In this document: one piece after another, positions 42,984-51,854 of the stretch
Layout: the number at the start of each line of letters is the position of its first letter
Position numbering within the stretch: the first letter of the stretch is position 1
Source of the DNA: Jeotgalibacillus sp. R-1-5s-1
Lineage (GTDB): Bacteria > Bacillota > Bacilli > Bacillales > Jeotgalibacillaceae
Direction: 5' to 3'
Length of the DNA: 64,000 nucleotides
NCBI RefSeq assembly: GCF_004405105.1
Contig: NZ_SORW01000046.1
Span: forward strand, 62,001-126,000
Translations under genes and position numbers: made by a program
Notes under the pieces: model-generated
The model's input: the letters and a program-made list of their open reading frames with translations, nothing else
Database searches by the model: none
What the model was told of the DNA's origin: nothing

Positions 42984-44042
42984 TTAGTCTTCGATTACAC
43001 CTGCTGCATGAACGAGCAGCGTTTTAACAAACTGATCAAAATGAGCAAACCGGGCATCTTTTGTCTGTCCTTTTCGATAACGGAAATAAATCTGCTGGCA
43101 AATGACGGCAAGCTTGAAGTACGCAAACGTCAAGTAAAAGTCCATATCTGATACGTCACGACTGCTTTTCGCCGCATACGCTTCAATAAATTCCTGCCGA
43201 CTCATGAATCCTTCCGTAATCGTCACTGAAGGTTTTCCTAATCCGAACTTTAACAATTTCGGATCATCGTGCTGAATCCAGTAGCTCATCGCCGCACCCA
43301 GATCAGCCAGAGGATCTCCAACCGTTGACATCTCCCAGTCAAACAGTCCGATCATTTCCTTCAGATCCCCACTGAACATCGCATTGTTCAATTTATAATC
43401 ATAGTGAATCACCGTTGGCGGCTGGCTTTTTGGCATATTCGCCGTCATCCACACCTTCAGCCTCTCCGCTTCAGGTATGTCATCTGTTTTCGCACGCTCA
43501 TACCTCCCGATCCAGCCGTGCACCTGTCTTTCCATAAAGCCGTCGGGGTTACTGATCTCAACAAGACGTGTTTTCGTATAATCAATCGCGTGCAGCTCCA
43601 CCAGCCAGTCGACCATCGTGTGTGACAGCCCGCGACAGATCTCAGGCGTCACTTCGATCCCTTCCGGAAATGACGTATCGAGCACGATTCCGCGTTTACG
43701 CTCCATAATAAAAAACGGACTGCCTACAACGGATTCGTCGTCTGAAAACAGAATCGGCTCAGGTGCAGGTGAGAAAAGCGAATGAAGTTCTGATAAAATC
43801 TTAAACTCCCGGTTCATATCATGCGCTTTCGGAGCAACCGGTCCTAATGGCGGCCGTCTCAGCACCGCCTCCCAATCCCCAATCGCAAGCTGATACGTTA
43901 AATTCGAATGCCCTGCCCAAAACTGCTCGACAGTCAAATGTCCATCCGGCAGATCAGTCAGATTACGCCTCAGAAACGTTTCAAGGGTGCGAAGGTCGAG
44001 CCCTTCTCCTTCTTTTACCGCGATCGTATCCGCCTGCTTCAT
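42984..44042 (-). CDS. APH-fold acyl-CoA kinase-like phosphotransferase (ACAD10/11 N-domain type)
   Basis: A 352-residue protein of the aminoglycoside-phosphotransferase fold. FWAGHSNLTYQL is the glycine-rich loop, VIHYDYKLNNAMF the catalytic loop and IGLFDWEMSTVGDPLADLG the metal loop. This is the family fused to the dehydrogenase in human ACAD10/11, and represented by LvaA in Pseudomonas, which phosphorylate 4-hydroxyacyl-CoA. It overlaps the thioesterase gene by 4 bases and sits with two acyl-CoA dehydrogenase genes, so an antibiotic kinase role is unlikely. Confidence 0.82.
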   Translation of the reverse strand: MKQADTIAVKEGEGLDLRTLETFLRRNLTDLPDGHLTVEQFWAGHSNLTYQLAIGDWEAVLRRPPLGPVAPKAHDMNREFKILSELHSLFSPAPEPILFSDDESVVGSPFFIMERKRGIVLDTSFPEGIEVTPEICRGLSHTMVDWLVELHAIDYTKTRLVEISNPDGFMERQVHGWIGRYERAKTDDIPEAERLKVWMTANMPKSQPPTVIHYDYKLNNAMFSGDLKEMIGLFDWEMSTVGDPLADLGAAMSYWIQHDDPKLLKFGLGKPSVTITEGFMSRQEFIEAYAAKSSRDVSDMDFYLTFAYFKLAVICQQIYFRYRKGQTKDARFAHFDQFVKTLLVHAAGVIED

Positions 44043-44461
44043 ACCCGCTCACCCTCAGCGATCAAATGCTGCTCAAGCTCATGCCTCATATCATCCGGGA
44101 TCGCCGCACTTCTCTGATTGGCAAAATCAAAATACACAACGACTGCTGTTCCTTCGGCAATTAACGTCCGCGTCTGTGCGCAGGTAACACGGTGTTCAAG
44201 CTGAAAGCTTTTTGTGCCAATGCGGGAAATATAGCTTTCGACTTTGAGCTTCTGGTCAAAGTATCCCTGACTCTTAAACTCACATTTCGTTGAGGCAATA
44301 ATAAAGCGCCAGTCCTCCACGTTCATGCTGTAGCCGAGTGAGGCGATAAACTGTACCCTGGCTTCTTCGAAATAAATAAAATAACTCGTATTGTTCACAT
44401 GACCCAATGCATCTGTCTCACAAAACCGAACCGTCACTTCATTTACATACATGTCATTCAA
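44039..44461 (-). CDS. Acyl-CoA thioesterase (YbgC/4HBT type)
   Basis: A 140-residue hotdog-fold thioesterase. VRFCETDALGHVNNTSYFIYFEEAR (in parts: ETDALGHVNN with the catalytic Asp) is the 4HBT signature. It would release free acids from acyl-CoA. Four bases after the dehydrogenase gene's stop and overlapping the kinase gene. Confidence 0.87.
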   Translation of the reverse strand: MNDMYVNEVTVRFCETDALGHVNNTSYFIYFEEARVQFIASLGYSMNVEDWRFIIASTKCEFKSQGYFDQKLKVESYISRIGTKSFQLEHRVTCAQTRTLIAEGTAVVVYFDFANQRSAAIPDDMRHELEQHLIAEGERV

Positions 44462-44465
44462 CCCC

Positions 44466-45347
44466 TTATCCCTTAGTCACTGCTGCTTTCGAATAGTCAT
44501 ACCATCCCTTGCCTGTCTTACGGCCCAGCTCCCCTTTGTCCACTTTTTCAAGCACGCTCTGAAAAGGCCTGTCCTCAGGGTCACCGGTTTCCTGATAGCG
44601 CTGCTCCATCACAAACTTTGCGACATCAAGCCCTGATAAATCCATCAGCTCGAACGGACCAATCGGATGATTTAAGGCTTTTTTACAAATGAGATCGATG
44701 TCTTTAAAATCCGCGATCCCCTGCTCATACAGCGACATCGCTTCTTTTTGCAGTGCGCCAAGCAGACGGTTAGCAACAAATCCTGAAATCTCTTTTGTTA
44801 AAAGTATGGCGGTCCTGTTAATGACGCGGCATACCTCCATCGCAAGGGCAGCCGTTTCATCACTCGTCGCCTCACTTTTCACAACCTCCACACAGTCCAT
44901 CACAAGCGGCGGGAAAAAGAAATGCATGTTGACGACTTTATCCGGACGCTTTGTCACATCCGCAATCAGGCTGTTGACGATGGTTGAGCTGTTTGTTGCA
45001 AATACGGTATGAGCAGGCGCATATGCTTCAAGCCGCCTGAATACTTCTCTTTTCACATCGAGCTTTTCTGTTACCGCCTCAATTACCAGATCTGCCTGCT
45101 GCACCGCTTCTTCAAGATCATTTGAAAAACGCAAAAGGTGAAACGCTTTCATTTTATCGTCCGCTGAAATCTTTTCTTTTGAAACCCAGCGATCCATAAT
45201 GGTGTGAAGCTTAGATTCCGCCTCACATAATGCCTGCTCATTAATATCCTGAATCACTGTTTCGTATCCGCCGAGCGCACACAGCATGCCAATCTGATGA
45301 CCCATACTGCCTGAACCAATGACCGTTACCTGTTTCACTTCGTTCAT
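44466..45347 (-). CDS. 3-hydroxyacyl-CoA dehydrogenase (Hbd/MmgB type)
   Basis: A 293-residue enzyme. NAD-binding GSGSMGHQIG (about 11-20), the catalytic His in NMHFFFPPLVMD with downstream Glu, and the C-terminal helical domain with NRLLGALQKEA and GPFELMDLSGLDV. Oxidises 3-hydroxyacyl-CoA to 3-ketoacyl-CoA. First gene of an operon preceded by a TetR-type operator. Confidence 0.9.
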   Translation of the reverse strand: MNEVKQVTVIGSGSMGHQIGMLCALGGYETVIQDINEQALCEAESKLHTIMDRWVSKEKISADDKMKAFHLLRFSNDLEEAVQQADLVIEAVTEKLDVKREVFRRLEAYAPAHTVFATNSSTIVNSLIADVTKRPDKVVNMHFFFPPLVMDCVEVVKSEATSDETAALAMEVCRVINRTAILLTKEISGFVANRLLGALQKEAMSLYEQGIADFKDIDLICKKALNHPIGPFELMDLSGLDVAKFVMEQRYQETGDPEDRPFQSVLEKVDKGELGRKTGKGWYDYSKAAVTKG

Positions 45348-45363
45348 TCCTTTTCCTCCTTCG

Positions 45364-45379
45364 TACTAACCGGTTGGTA
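45364..45379. promoter_or_regulatory. TetR-type operator, copy 1
   Basis: tactaaccggttggta is a nearly perfect palindrome upstream of the hydroxyacyl-CoA dehydrogenase gene; minus-strand TACAAT close by could be the -10. Shares the aCYRACCGGTYRGT core with copy 2 at 48060. Confidence 0.65.
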
Positions 45380-45393
45380 TGTTGATTGTAGTA

Positions 45394-45416
45394 AAAAAGG
45401 AGAGATGCCTCTCCTA
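45394..45416 (-). terminator. Terminator of the upstream acyl-CoA operon
   Basis: On the minus strand GGAGAGG CAT CTCTCC followed by six T, at the TetR stop codon. Confidence 0.78.
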
Positions 45417-45986
45417 CAGCTCCATTCCTTTCAGCAGCATATCCGTAAAAATACGCGCCACTTCCTCCTCAGACAGATCACCTTCAGGATTAAACCACTG
45501 GTAGCTCCAATTCGCCATGCCAAGCACCCCGAATGTCGCAATCGGCGGGTTTAAGTCCGGACGGAATTCCCCCTGATCAATGCCCTGCTGTAAAAGTGTC
45601 TCAATCGTTACGCGGAACTGATCCCGCTTTGGAATAATCTGAGCAAGCCGCTCTTCATTCAGGTTCCTCATTTCCCTGAAAAAAACCTTCGCACTGGCCC
45701 CTTGCGTCTTAATATTACTGATCAGCATATGCACCATGTCATACAGCTTCGTTTTACAGTTTTTCGATTCATCCTTCATAATACGCTCCTGCTGCGCCAG
45801 CAGATCATCAATATAGCGCAGCTGAATATCCATCAGCAGCTCTTCTTTACTCGAAAAATAATAATAAAACGTCCCCTTCGTCACACCATTGGCTTCCACA
45901 ATATCCTGAATCGACGTTTCACTAAAACCCTTCTTCTCAAATAATCGTATGCTTTGCTCCGTAATTTTTTCCTTCACTGTCTTCAC
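45414..45986 (-). CDS. TetR-family regulator
   Basis: A 190-residue regulator. The N-terminal helix-turn-helix is typical: ITEQSIRLFEKKGFSETSIQDI then GTFYYYFSSKEELL. The C-terminal ligand domain resembles fatty-acid-type regulators such as FadR of Bacillus. It lies between the two acyl-CoA operons, each of which starts with a matching palindrome, and so probably represses both in response to an acyl-CoA. Confidence 0.85.
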   Translation of the reverse strand: MKTVKEKITEQSIRLFEKKGFSETSIQDIVEANGVTKGTFYYYFSSKEELLMDIQLRYIDDLLAQQERIMKDESKNCKTKLYDMVHMLISNIKTQGASAKVFFREMRNLNEERLAQIIPKRDQFRVTIETLLQQGIDQGEFRPDLNPPIATFGVLGMANWSYQWFNPEGDLSEEEVARIFTDMLLKGMEL

Positions 45987-46033
45987 GCCTCTGTTTTTAA
46001 AAGTATGGCTAAAATTATACCATATCGCCCTTC

Positions 46034-46807
46034 CTACATCGCATGCGTGCCGCCATCGACAATCAGCACATCCCCTGTTACATAAGCAGATGCTTTCGAA
46101 GCAAGAAACAGCGCAGCACCTTTTAAATCATGATCCGAACCAAAGCGCTTCAAAGGCGTCACCTCTAAAATCGGGTCCTTCCCCTGATCAATAATCGCCT
46201 TTGACATTTTCGTCGGAAAAAAGCCCGGTGCGATCGCATTGACGTTAATATTATACTGTCCCCATTTAACCGCCATGTCCTTCGTCATCGTAATAACAGC
46301 ACCTTTACTTGTGTTGTAGCCGATCGTATCCATCACCCTCGGATCCGTCCCGCCAAGCCCTGCTACTGAAGCAATGTTAATAATTTTCCCGGACTTCTGC
46401 TCAATCATTTTTCTCCCTGCCGCCTGGCTCATTAAAAACGTTCCCGTCACATTGACATCCATCACCTTCTGCCACGCTTCAAGCGGCATCTCTTCTGCAC
46501 GAGCGCCCCACGTTGCCCCGCTGTTATTCACTAAAATATCAATCGAGCCAAACGCCTGAACCGTTTCCTCAATGACACGCTCCACATCAGCCGGATTCGA
46601 AATATCGCATTGCAGCGCAAGCGTCCGTACCCCGAGCTGCGCCAGGCGATCCGCTACTTCCTGGCAAGCTTCAAGCTTTCTTGAACAAATCACCACATTC
46701 GCTCCGGCCTCCGCAAACCCTTCAGCGATCTGCTCCCCAAGTCCACGTCCGCCACCTGTCACAAGCGCTGTCTTTCCTGTCAGATCAAATAATTCAAGCA
46801 CCTTCAT
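46034..46807 (-). CDS. Short-chain dehydrogenase/reductase
   Basis: A 257-residue SDR. NAD(P) loop [12 protein letters not shown] (about 17-28), NNSGA, catalytic Ser in NIASVAG and YNTSKGA, and the C-terminal [12 protein letters not shown]. Likely 3-hydroxyacyl or related alcohol oxidation in the acyl-CoA pathway. Overlaps the acyl-CoA dehydrogenase gene by 4 bases and is followed by TetR after 47 bases. Confidence 0.88.
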   Translation of the reverse strand: MKVLELFDLTGKTALVTGGGRGLGEQIAEGFAEAGANVVICSRKLEACQEVADRLAQLGVRTLALQCDISNPADVERVIEETVQAFGSIDILVNNSGATWGARAEEMPLEAWQKVMDVNVTGTFLMSQAAGRKMIEQKSGKIINIASVAGLGGTDPRVMDTIGYNTSKGAVITMTKDMAVKWGQYNINVNAIAPGFFPTKMSKAIIDQGKDPILEVTPLKRFGSDHDLKGAALFLASKASAYVTGDVLIVDGGTHAM

Positions 46808-48033
46808 TTGTCATTCCTCCCTTTCCCCTCATATTTTTGCAGCTCAAGTCTGCCAATCTGCGCGCGGTGCACCTCATCCGGCCCATCCGCGAGCCGAAGC
46901 GTCCTCGCACTCGCCCAATGCGCAGCCAGCGGAAAATCCTCTGATACCCCCGCTGCACCGAGCGCCTGGATGGCCCGGTCAATGACTTTCAGCGCCATCG
47001 AAGGTGCAACGACCTTTATCATAGCAATCTCTGCTTTCGCCACTTTGTTTCCGACTGTATCCATCATATAGGCAGCCTTCAGCGTCAGAAGTCTCGCCTG
47101 CTCAATCTCAATCCGTGAATCCGCAATCCATTCCCGGATCACACCCTGACTGGCAAGCGGTTTGCCAAATGCCTGACGATCCAGCACGCGTTTACACAAC
47201 TCCTCAAGCGCGCGCTCCGCTGCCCCGATCAGCCTCATACAGTGATGAATTCTGCCAGGACCAAGCCGCCCCTGGGCAATCGCAAACCCTTTTCCCTCAC
47301 CTAAAATCATATGGTCTGCAGGTACCCGGACATGATCAAAGGTGATCTCTCCGTGACCATGCGGTGCATGATCATATCCAAACACCGGAAGCATCCGCTC
47401 AATCGTCACACCCGGCGTATCAAGCGGCACGAGAATCATCGACTGCTGTTCATACCGGCCTGCCTCCGGATCCGTCTTCCCCATTACAATGCCAATCTTA
47501 CACCTTGGATCCCCGGCACCGGATGACCACCATTTCCGCCCATTAATCACATACTCATCGCCATCCCGCTCAATCCGCGCTTCAATATTTGTCGCATCAG
47601 AAGACGCCACATCAGGCTCCGTCATCGAAAAACACGAGCGGATCTCCCCGGCAAGGAGCGGCTTCAGCCACTTCTCCTTCTGCTCATCAGTCCCGTACCG
47701 CACTAAAACCTCCATATTCCCCGTATCCGGCGCATTACAATTAAACACCTCAGGCCCAATCATCGACCGCCCCATAATCTCACAAAGCGGCGCATACTCC
47801 ACATTACTGAGCCCTGCCCCGTACTCACTCTCCGGCAAAAACAAATTCCACAACCCTTCAGCCTTTGCCTTCTCCTTCAATTCCTCCATGATCGGCGGCA
47901 CTGTATCCCAGCGGCTATTCCCCTCACTCACCTGCCGCTCATACACTGATTCGTTCGGATACACATGCTCCTCCATAAATGCAGAAAGCCTCTTCTCAAG
48001 ATCTTTCACCTTAGCAGAATACGAAAAATCCAT
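46804..48033 (-). CDS. Acyl-CoA dehydrogenase, ACAD10/11 type
   Basis: A 409-residue flavoprotein. [16 protein letters not shown] and [10 protein letters not shown] are FAD/substrate signatures; the C-terminus [14 protein letters not shown] follows the ACAD10/11 pattern. In mammals that domain, with a fused kinase, turns 4-phosphoacyl-CoA into an isomer feeding beta-oxidation. Here kinase and dehydrogenase are separate genes in one regulon. First gene of the operon, downstream of a promoter with a TetR-type operator. Confidence 0.85.
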   Translation of the reverse strand: MDFSYSAKVKDLEKRLSAFMEEHVYPNESVYERQVSEGNSRWDTVPPIMEELKEKAKAEGLWNLFLPESEYGAGLSNVEYAPLCEIMGRSMIGPEVFNCNAPDTGNMEVLVRYGTDEQKEKWLKPLLAGEIRSCFSMTEPDVASSDATNIEARIERDGDEYVINGRKWWSSGAGDPRCKIGIVMGKTDPEAGRYEQQSMILVPLDTPGVTIERMLPVFGYDHAPHGHGEITFDHVRVPADHMILGEGKGFAIAQGRLGPGRIHHCMRLIGAAERALEELCKRVLDRQAFGKPLASQGVIREWIADSRIEIEQARLLTLKAAYMMDTVGNKVAKAEIAMIKVVAPSMALKVIDRAIQALGAAGVSEDFPLAAHWASARTLRLADGPDEVHRAQIGRLELQKYEGKGRNDK

Positions 48034-48059
48034 ACGTCCATCCCCTTATCCATTTACTA

Positions 48060-48113
48060 ACTGACCGGTCGGTATGTATGGTTTTAGTATAACGGATTTA
48101 GAGTGGTAGTCAA
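48060..48113 (-). promoter_or_regulatory. Promoter and TetR-type operator, copy 2
   Basis: Minus-strand -35 TTGACT (48113-48108) and -10 TATACT (48091-48086), spacer 16. actgaccggtcggt (48060-48073) lies just downstream of the -10 and matches the operator at 45364. Confidence 0.75.
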
Positions 48114-48138
48114 CTAAATAATGGGAGTGAATGATTCA

Positions 48139-48164
48139 GAGTCAGGGTCTGTCCCTGACTCCAC
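48139..48164. repeat. Palindromic GTCTGTCCC repeat, copy 16 (compact)
   Basis: gagtcagggtctgtccctgactc is a compact palindrome (given as arms gagtcaggg / ccctgactc). Confidence 0.8.
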
Positions 48165-48342
48165 CTGGCGTAAATTCAACGATTTGAACCAGATATAGAT
48201 CCACAACTTCCCCCCGTTCACTCTCATTGATCAAAAATGGTCATCACTATTTTAATCTATCAGGCTATTGTACAGGCATATAGTCACGCTTCTTCATATA
48301 AATATTAATGCAACTACAATAATGAAAAGGAGAGAATAATGT

Positions 48343-48915
48343 ATGAGTTGCGGAAAAAAAGATTCTTGTGTATGTCAAATCGTTCAAGAGATTGTGAGAG
48401 TTCAGGATGAGGTGGCTGCTAACACAAATGGCTGCTGTTCAACGGGCTGTGACAAAGCAATCAGAAACCTGCTGTCACCAATCGGGGTTAATGGCAATGG
48501 AAATGGTCCTACTACTGTGCCATTCGCACTTTATTGCAAGGGTGATTGTGAACCATTTATCGGAAGTGGCGTCTTCAGAGCTCCTGTTGGCGGATCAGGA
48601 ATGACCGCTTTACGATGTGTTGAAACACCTATCTTCCGGGCGAAAAAGTTTGTGGATAAAGATAAAGACAGAGAAAAAGATCAGTGCTGTGTCCAGCTGG
48701 AGCTGCTGCTTCCAGTAACAATGGGAGGATCTACGCCTGGACCAACAGGAGACGGAAAAAGCATCTGTGATTTCTTCCCTGGAAACAGCATCAGAAACCT
48801 TCAAGCAACCGGCATCTGCCTAACAGTCGATTTGAATTGCTTCTGTGGCATCGTATGCCTTGATCCCGTCACACCTCTGCCAGTATCTGAATTTAAAATG
48901 GATGAAGAAGACTAA
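48343..48915 (+). CDS. Spore coat protein, CotY/CotZ family
   Basis: A 190-residue Cys-rich protein. The start MSCGKKDSCVCQIVQEIV and the paired Cys (GCCSTGCD, QCCVQLELLLPV, NCFCGIVCLDP) are those of CotZ/CotY/ExsY outer-coat and exosporium proteins, which build disulfide-linked lattices on spores. ATG at 48343 after AAAGGAGAG. Upstream, catataaat could be a late mother-cell sigma factor -10, not firmly placed. Single-gene unit and the best sign that the host sporulates. Confidence 0.88.
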   Translation: MSCGKKDSCVCQIVQEIVRVQDEVAANTNGCCSTGCDKAIRNLLSPIGVNGNGNGPTTVPFALYCKGDCEPFIGSGVFRAPVGGSGMTALRCVETPIFRAKKFVDKDKDREKDQCCVQLELLLPVTMGGSTPGPTGDGKSICDFFPGNSIRNLQATGICLTVDLNCFCGIVCLDPVTPLPVSEFKMDEED

Positions 48916-48944
48916 GAGCTAAGACGTTACAGAGATTAAAACGG

Positions 48945-48987
48945 GGCAGCAAAAGGATACAACAGAGTATCCTTTTGCTGCGTTTTT
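48945..48987 (+). terminator. Terminator of the coat protein gene
   Basis: gcagcaaaaggatac / gtatccttttgctgc, 15-bp perfect stem and T-run. Confidence 0.92.
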
Positions 48988-49271
48988 ATTCTGGTAAAGT
49001 TTTTAACGTTTTATGAGGTCTGACTAGAAATTCAGAAGTCATTTTTCACATATAGCACTAACAGAATCATCCCTATATTTTTGTCCTAACACATCAGCTC
49101 GATGAATATACTTGTGATATCTCTACCGCTTGAATAAAACAAGATTCAGCATGCCGATTTCCAATTCAATTTCCAGAAGAGAATGATTTAACATAAAAAA
49201 TAAATATTGACAGTTAATTTCTGGTTCGCTAATATAAAAACCAAGTATTTTAATCGGAATACTTCATAAAC

Positions 49272-49385
49272 TCAATAGATCGTCTTATCAAGAGAGGTTG
49301 AGGGACTGGCCCAATGAAACCTCGGCAACAGACTGACTCATCAGTACTGTGCCAATTCCAGCAAGTATTTCTTGATAGATAAGAC
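49272..49385 (+). ncRNA. SAM-I (S-box) riboswitch
   Basis: The aptamer is complete: P1 closes between gtcttatcaaga and ttgatagataagac; conserved gaggttgagggac, ggcccaatgaaacc, cggcaaca and gtgccaattcc blocks are in order. It binds S-adenosylmethionine; when SAM is plentiful the downstream terminator forms and the cystine transporter gene is off. Confidence 0.93.
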
Positions 49386-49399
49386 TGGATTGACGTTTT

Positions 49400-49435
49400 T
49401 TCTTCCAGTTTATTTTTACAACTGGAAGTTTTTTT
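49400..49435 (+). terminator. Riboswitch-controlled terminator
   Basis: cttccagtt / aactggaag stem with a long T-run; the sequence actgg at 49384-49388 can pair with its arm as antiterminator. Confidence 0.85.
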
Positions 49436-49467
49436 ATTTTTAACATTCATTTAAAGGAGGAAGTCGC

Positions 49468-50856
49468 TTGAACATTTTTTTAGTCAGTTTAAATTTACTT
49501 GTGTTAGTTGGTCTCATTATTTTTCTTTACACACTTAAGAAGAAGCACGTGTCATTCTCAAAAAGGGTTTTACTTGGTTTGGCATTCGGTATCATATTTG
49601 GTTTTGCATTGCAATGGATCTATCCTTCCGAATCTCCTATTATTACGACTACGGCTGATTGGTTTAATTTAATTGGTGGTTCTTACATCAGACTGTTACA
49701 GATGATCGCCATCCCACTGGTCTTTATTTCAATTCTTGCCGCTTTTACGAGGCTGACTTTAACAAAAAATATCGGGAAAATCAGCGCACTCATTATTGCC
49801 ATTTTAGTTGGAACGACTGCGATTGCAGCTGCTGTTGGTATTGCTACAACGGCCGGCTTTAATCTTGAAGCCATTCAAATCGAACAGGGCGAAGCAGAAA
49901 CTGGTCGGGCTGCTTCATTAGAAGAAACATACGGTACAGTAGAAAACGTGACGTTTCCACAGCAAATTCTTGCTTTAGTACCTTCGAATGTTTTCCTGGA
50001 CTTTACAGGAGCACGCCCAACCTCCACCATTTCAGTGGTCATTTTCGCGGTCTTTCTTGGTCTGGCGTTTATTGGTGTCAGAAGAAAACAGCCGGAACAG
50101 GCAGAATTGTTTTCTAAGATTGTCGACTCACTTTATGCGATTGTGATGCGTGTCGTCACATTAATTTTAAGATTAACGCCCTATGGAGTGCTTGCGGTAA
50201 TGGCGAGAACGGTCGCAACAACAAACTTTGATGCCATTGTGAATCTCGGCAAATTTGTTATTGCATCCTATGTCGCACTGGCTGTTGTCTTTATTATCCA
50301 CTTGATCCTGCTAACAATCTCAGGGTTAAATCCAGTGACTTTTGTCAAAAAAGCATTTCCTGTTCTCGCTTTTGCGTTTACAACGCGTACAAGTGCCGGT
50401 GCTTTGCCAATGAACATCCGGACTCAGCAGAATTTAGGTGTAAAAGATGGAACAGCTAATTTCGCTGGCTCCTTTGGATTGTCAATCGGACAGAACGGCT
50501 GCGCTGGTGTTTATCCTGCAATGCTGGCCATCATGATTGCACCAACTGTCGGAATCAACCCTCTCACACCGACATTTATACTAACGGTCATCGCCGTTGT
50601 AGCAATCAGCTCCTTTGGTGTTGCAGGCGTTGGTGGCGGTGCAACATTTGCTGCCATTCTTGTCCTGTCAGCCCTGAACCTTCCGATCGGCTTAGCAGGT
50701 CTGCTCATTTCCATCGAACCATTGATTGATATGGGCAGAACAGCTGTGAATGTCAGCGGAAGTATGACAGCCGGCGTAATAACGAGTAAGGTGACAAATG
50801 AGTTGGATGTTGAGATGTATAATGACAGATCTACAAAAGTGACTGTTGAGGCTTAA
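49468..50856 (+). CDS. tcyP: L-cystine transporter, TcyP type
   Basis: A 462-residue DAACS-family symporter, matching TcyP (YhcL) in length and the order FALQWIYPSE, MIAIPLVFISILAAFTRL, AFTTRTSAGALPMNI and SSFGVAGVGGGATFAA (sodium and substrate hairpins). It imports cystine, here as sulfur source feeding methionine and SAM; control by a SAM riboswitch links import to that pathway. Eight membrane helices expected. Start TTG at 49468 after AAAGGAGG. Confidence 0.9.
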   Translation: MNIFLVSLNLLVLVGLIIFLYTLKKKHVSFSKRVLLGLAFGIIFGFALQWIYPSESPIITTTADWFNLIGGSYIRLLQMIAIPLVFISILAAFTRLTLTKNIGKISALIIAILVGTTAIAAAVGIATTAGFNLEAIQIEQGEAETGRAASLEETYGTVENVTFPQQILALVPSNVFLDFTGARPTSTISVVIFAVFLGLAFIGVRRKQPEQAELFSKIVDSLYAIVMRVVTLILRLTPYGVLAVMARTVATTNFDAIVNLGKFVIASYVALAVVFIIHLILLTISGLNPVTFVKKAFPVLAFAFTTRTSAGALPMNIRTQQNLGVKDGTANFAGSFGLSIGQNGCAGVYPAMLAIMIAPTVGINPLTPTFILTVIAVVAISSFGVAGVGGGATFAAILVLSALNLPIGLAGLLISIEPLIDMGRTAVNVSGSMTAGVITSKVTNELDVEMYNDRSTKVTVEA

Positions 50857-51164
50857 GAAGTAAAGTACGAAAAGAGAGCAGCCACCAATTGGTTGCTCTT
50901 TTTTCGTACGTTTTATATGATTTAGAATCACATTTGAATTGAAGCTTCACTATCGTTTTCATGACACGGAAGAAATTTATGTCATGAATCGTGTTATCTA
51001 TTCAGCATGATGATCGCAGCATTTTTTGTTTGTAGCCCATTTTCACAGAAAGCGATACGGGGTAAAGAAGAGCCGTCCCTTTATTTAACATCACACATAC
51101 ACCTTCCCAATTTCTTCCCTTCCCCCTTTTTGCTATACTTCTACTGAAAGAGCAGGTGATTCTT
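50857..51164. other. Stretch of 308 bp between tcyP and bceR
   Basis: Holds a terminator at 50866-50911 and a small ttcatgac/gtcatgaa dyad at about 50958-50988. No gene. Confidence 0.5.
50866..50911 (+). terminator. Terminator of tcyP
   Basis: gtacgaaaagagagcag / gctcttttttcgtac hairpin after the stop codon. Confidence 0.75.
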
Positions 51165-51854
51165 TTGTTTAAGATTCTTTTAATTGAAGATGATGAAACG
51201 CTATTTAAAGAGATTAAAGACCGGCTTATGGACTGGCAATATGAAGTATATGGTGTGACAGATTTTCAGAAAGTGATGGTGTCCTTTGCAGAGATCCAGC
51301 CGGATTTGGTCATGATTGATATTCAGCTTCCTAAGTTTGATGGATTCCACTGGTGCCGTATGATCCGTGAGCATTCGAATGTACCGATTATTTTCCTGTC
51401 TTCGCGTGATCATCCGACTGACATGGTGATGTCGATGAATTTAGGAGCAGATGACTTTATTCAAAAGCCCTTTCACTTTGAGGTATTGATCGCAAAGATT
51501 CAGGCGATTTTACGCAGGGTGTACAACTACAGCACCACCAGTTCCGTCCTGAGGATGTGGATGGGTGCCACGATCGATATGGAAAGTAATCGCGTAAAGA
51601 ACGATCAGGGGATGATCGAGCTGACAAAGAATGAAATCTTTATCCTTAAGATTCTTGTAGAACGCAAAAATAAAGTCGTCACGAGGGATTATTTAATCAA
51701 TCTGTTGTGGGATGATCAGCGATTTATCAGTGACAATACATTGACTGTTAATGTAAACAGACTACGAAAAAAACTGTCTGAGATTGGACTTGGAGATGCG
51801 ATTGAGACGAAGGTTGGCCAGGGATATATTGCCATTGAGCAGGTGGAGAAATGA
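51165..51854 (+). CDS. bceR: Response regulator BceR
   Basis: A 229-residue OmpR-type regulator. Receiver domain with Asp in DLVMIDIQLPKFDGFHWCR and the LGADDFIQKPFHFEVLIAK segment characteristic of BceR, then a winged-helix domain. Start is TTG at 51165 (MFKILLIEDDE) with AGCAGGTG upstream; the reading from 51156 is longer by three codons. It pairs with the BceS kinase and drives bceAB. Confidence 0.92.
   Translation: MFKILLIEDDETLFKEIKDRLMDWQYEVYGVTDFQKVMVSFAEIQPDLVMIDIQLPKFDGFHWCRMIREHSNVPIIFLSSRDHPTDMVMSMNLGADDFIQKPFHFEVLIAKIQAILRRVYNYSTTSSVLRMWMGATIDMESNRVKNDQGMIELTKNEIFILKILVERKNKVVTRDYLINLLWDDQRFISDNTLTVNVNRLRKKLSEIGLGDAIETKVGQGYIAIEQVEK

Noticed and set aside
42984-44042. Aminoglycoside phosphotransferase
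   Set aside because: The fold matches, but the surrounding acyl-CoA genes and the ACAD10/11-like sequence favour an acyl-CoA kinase.
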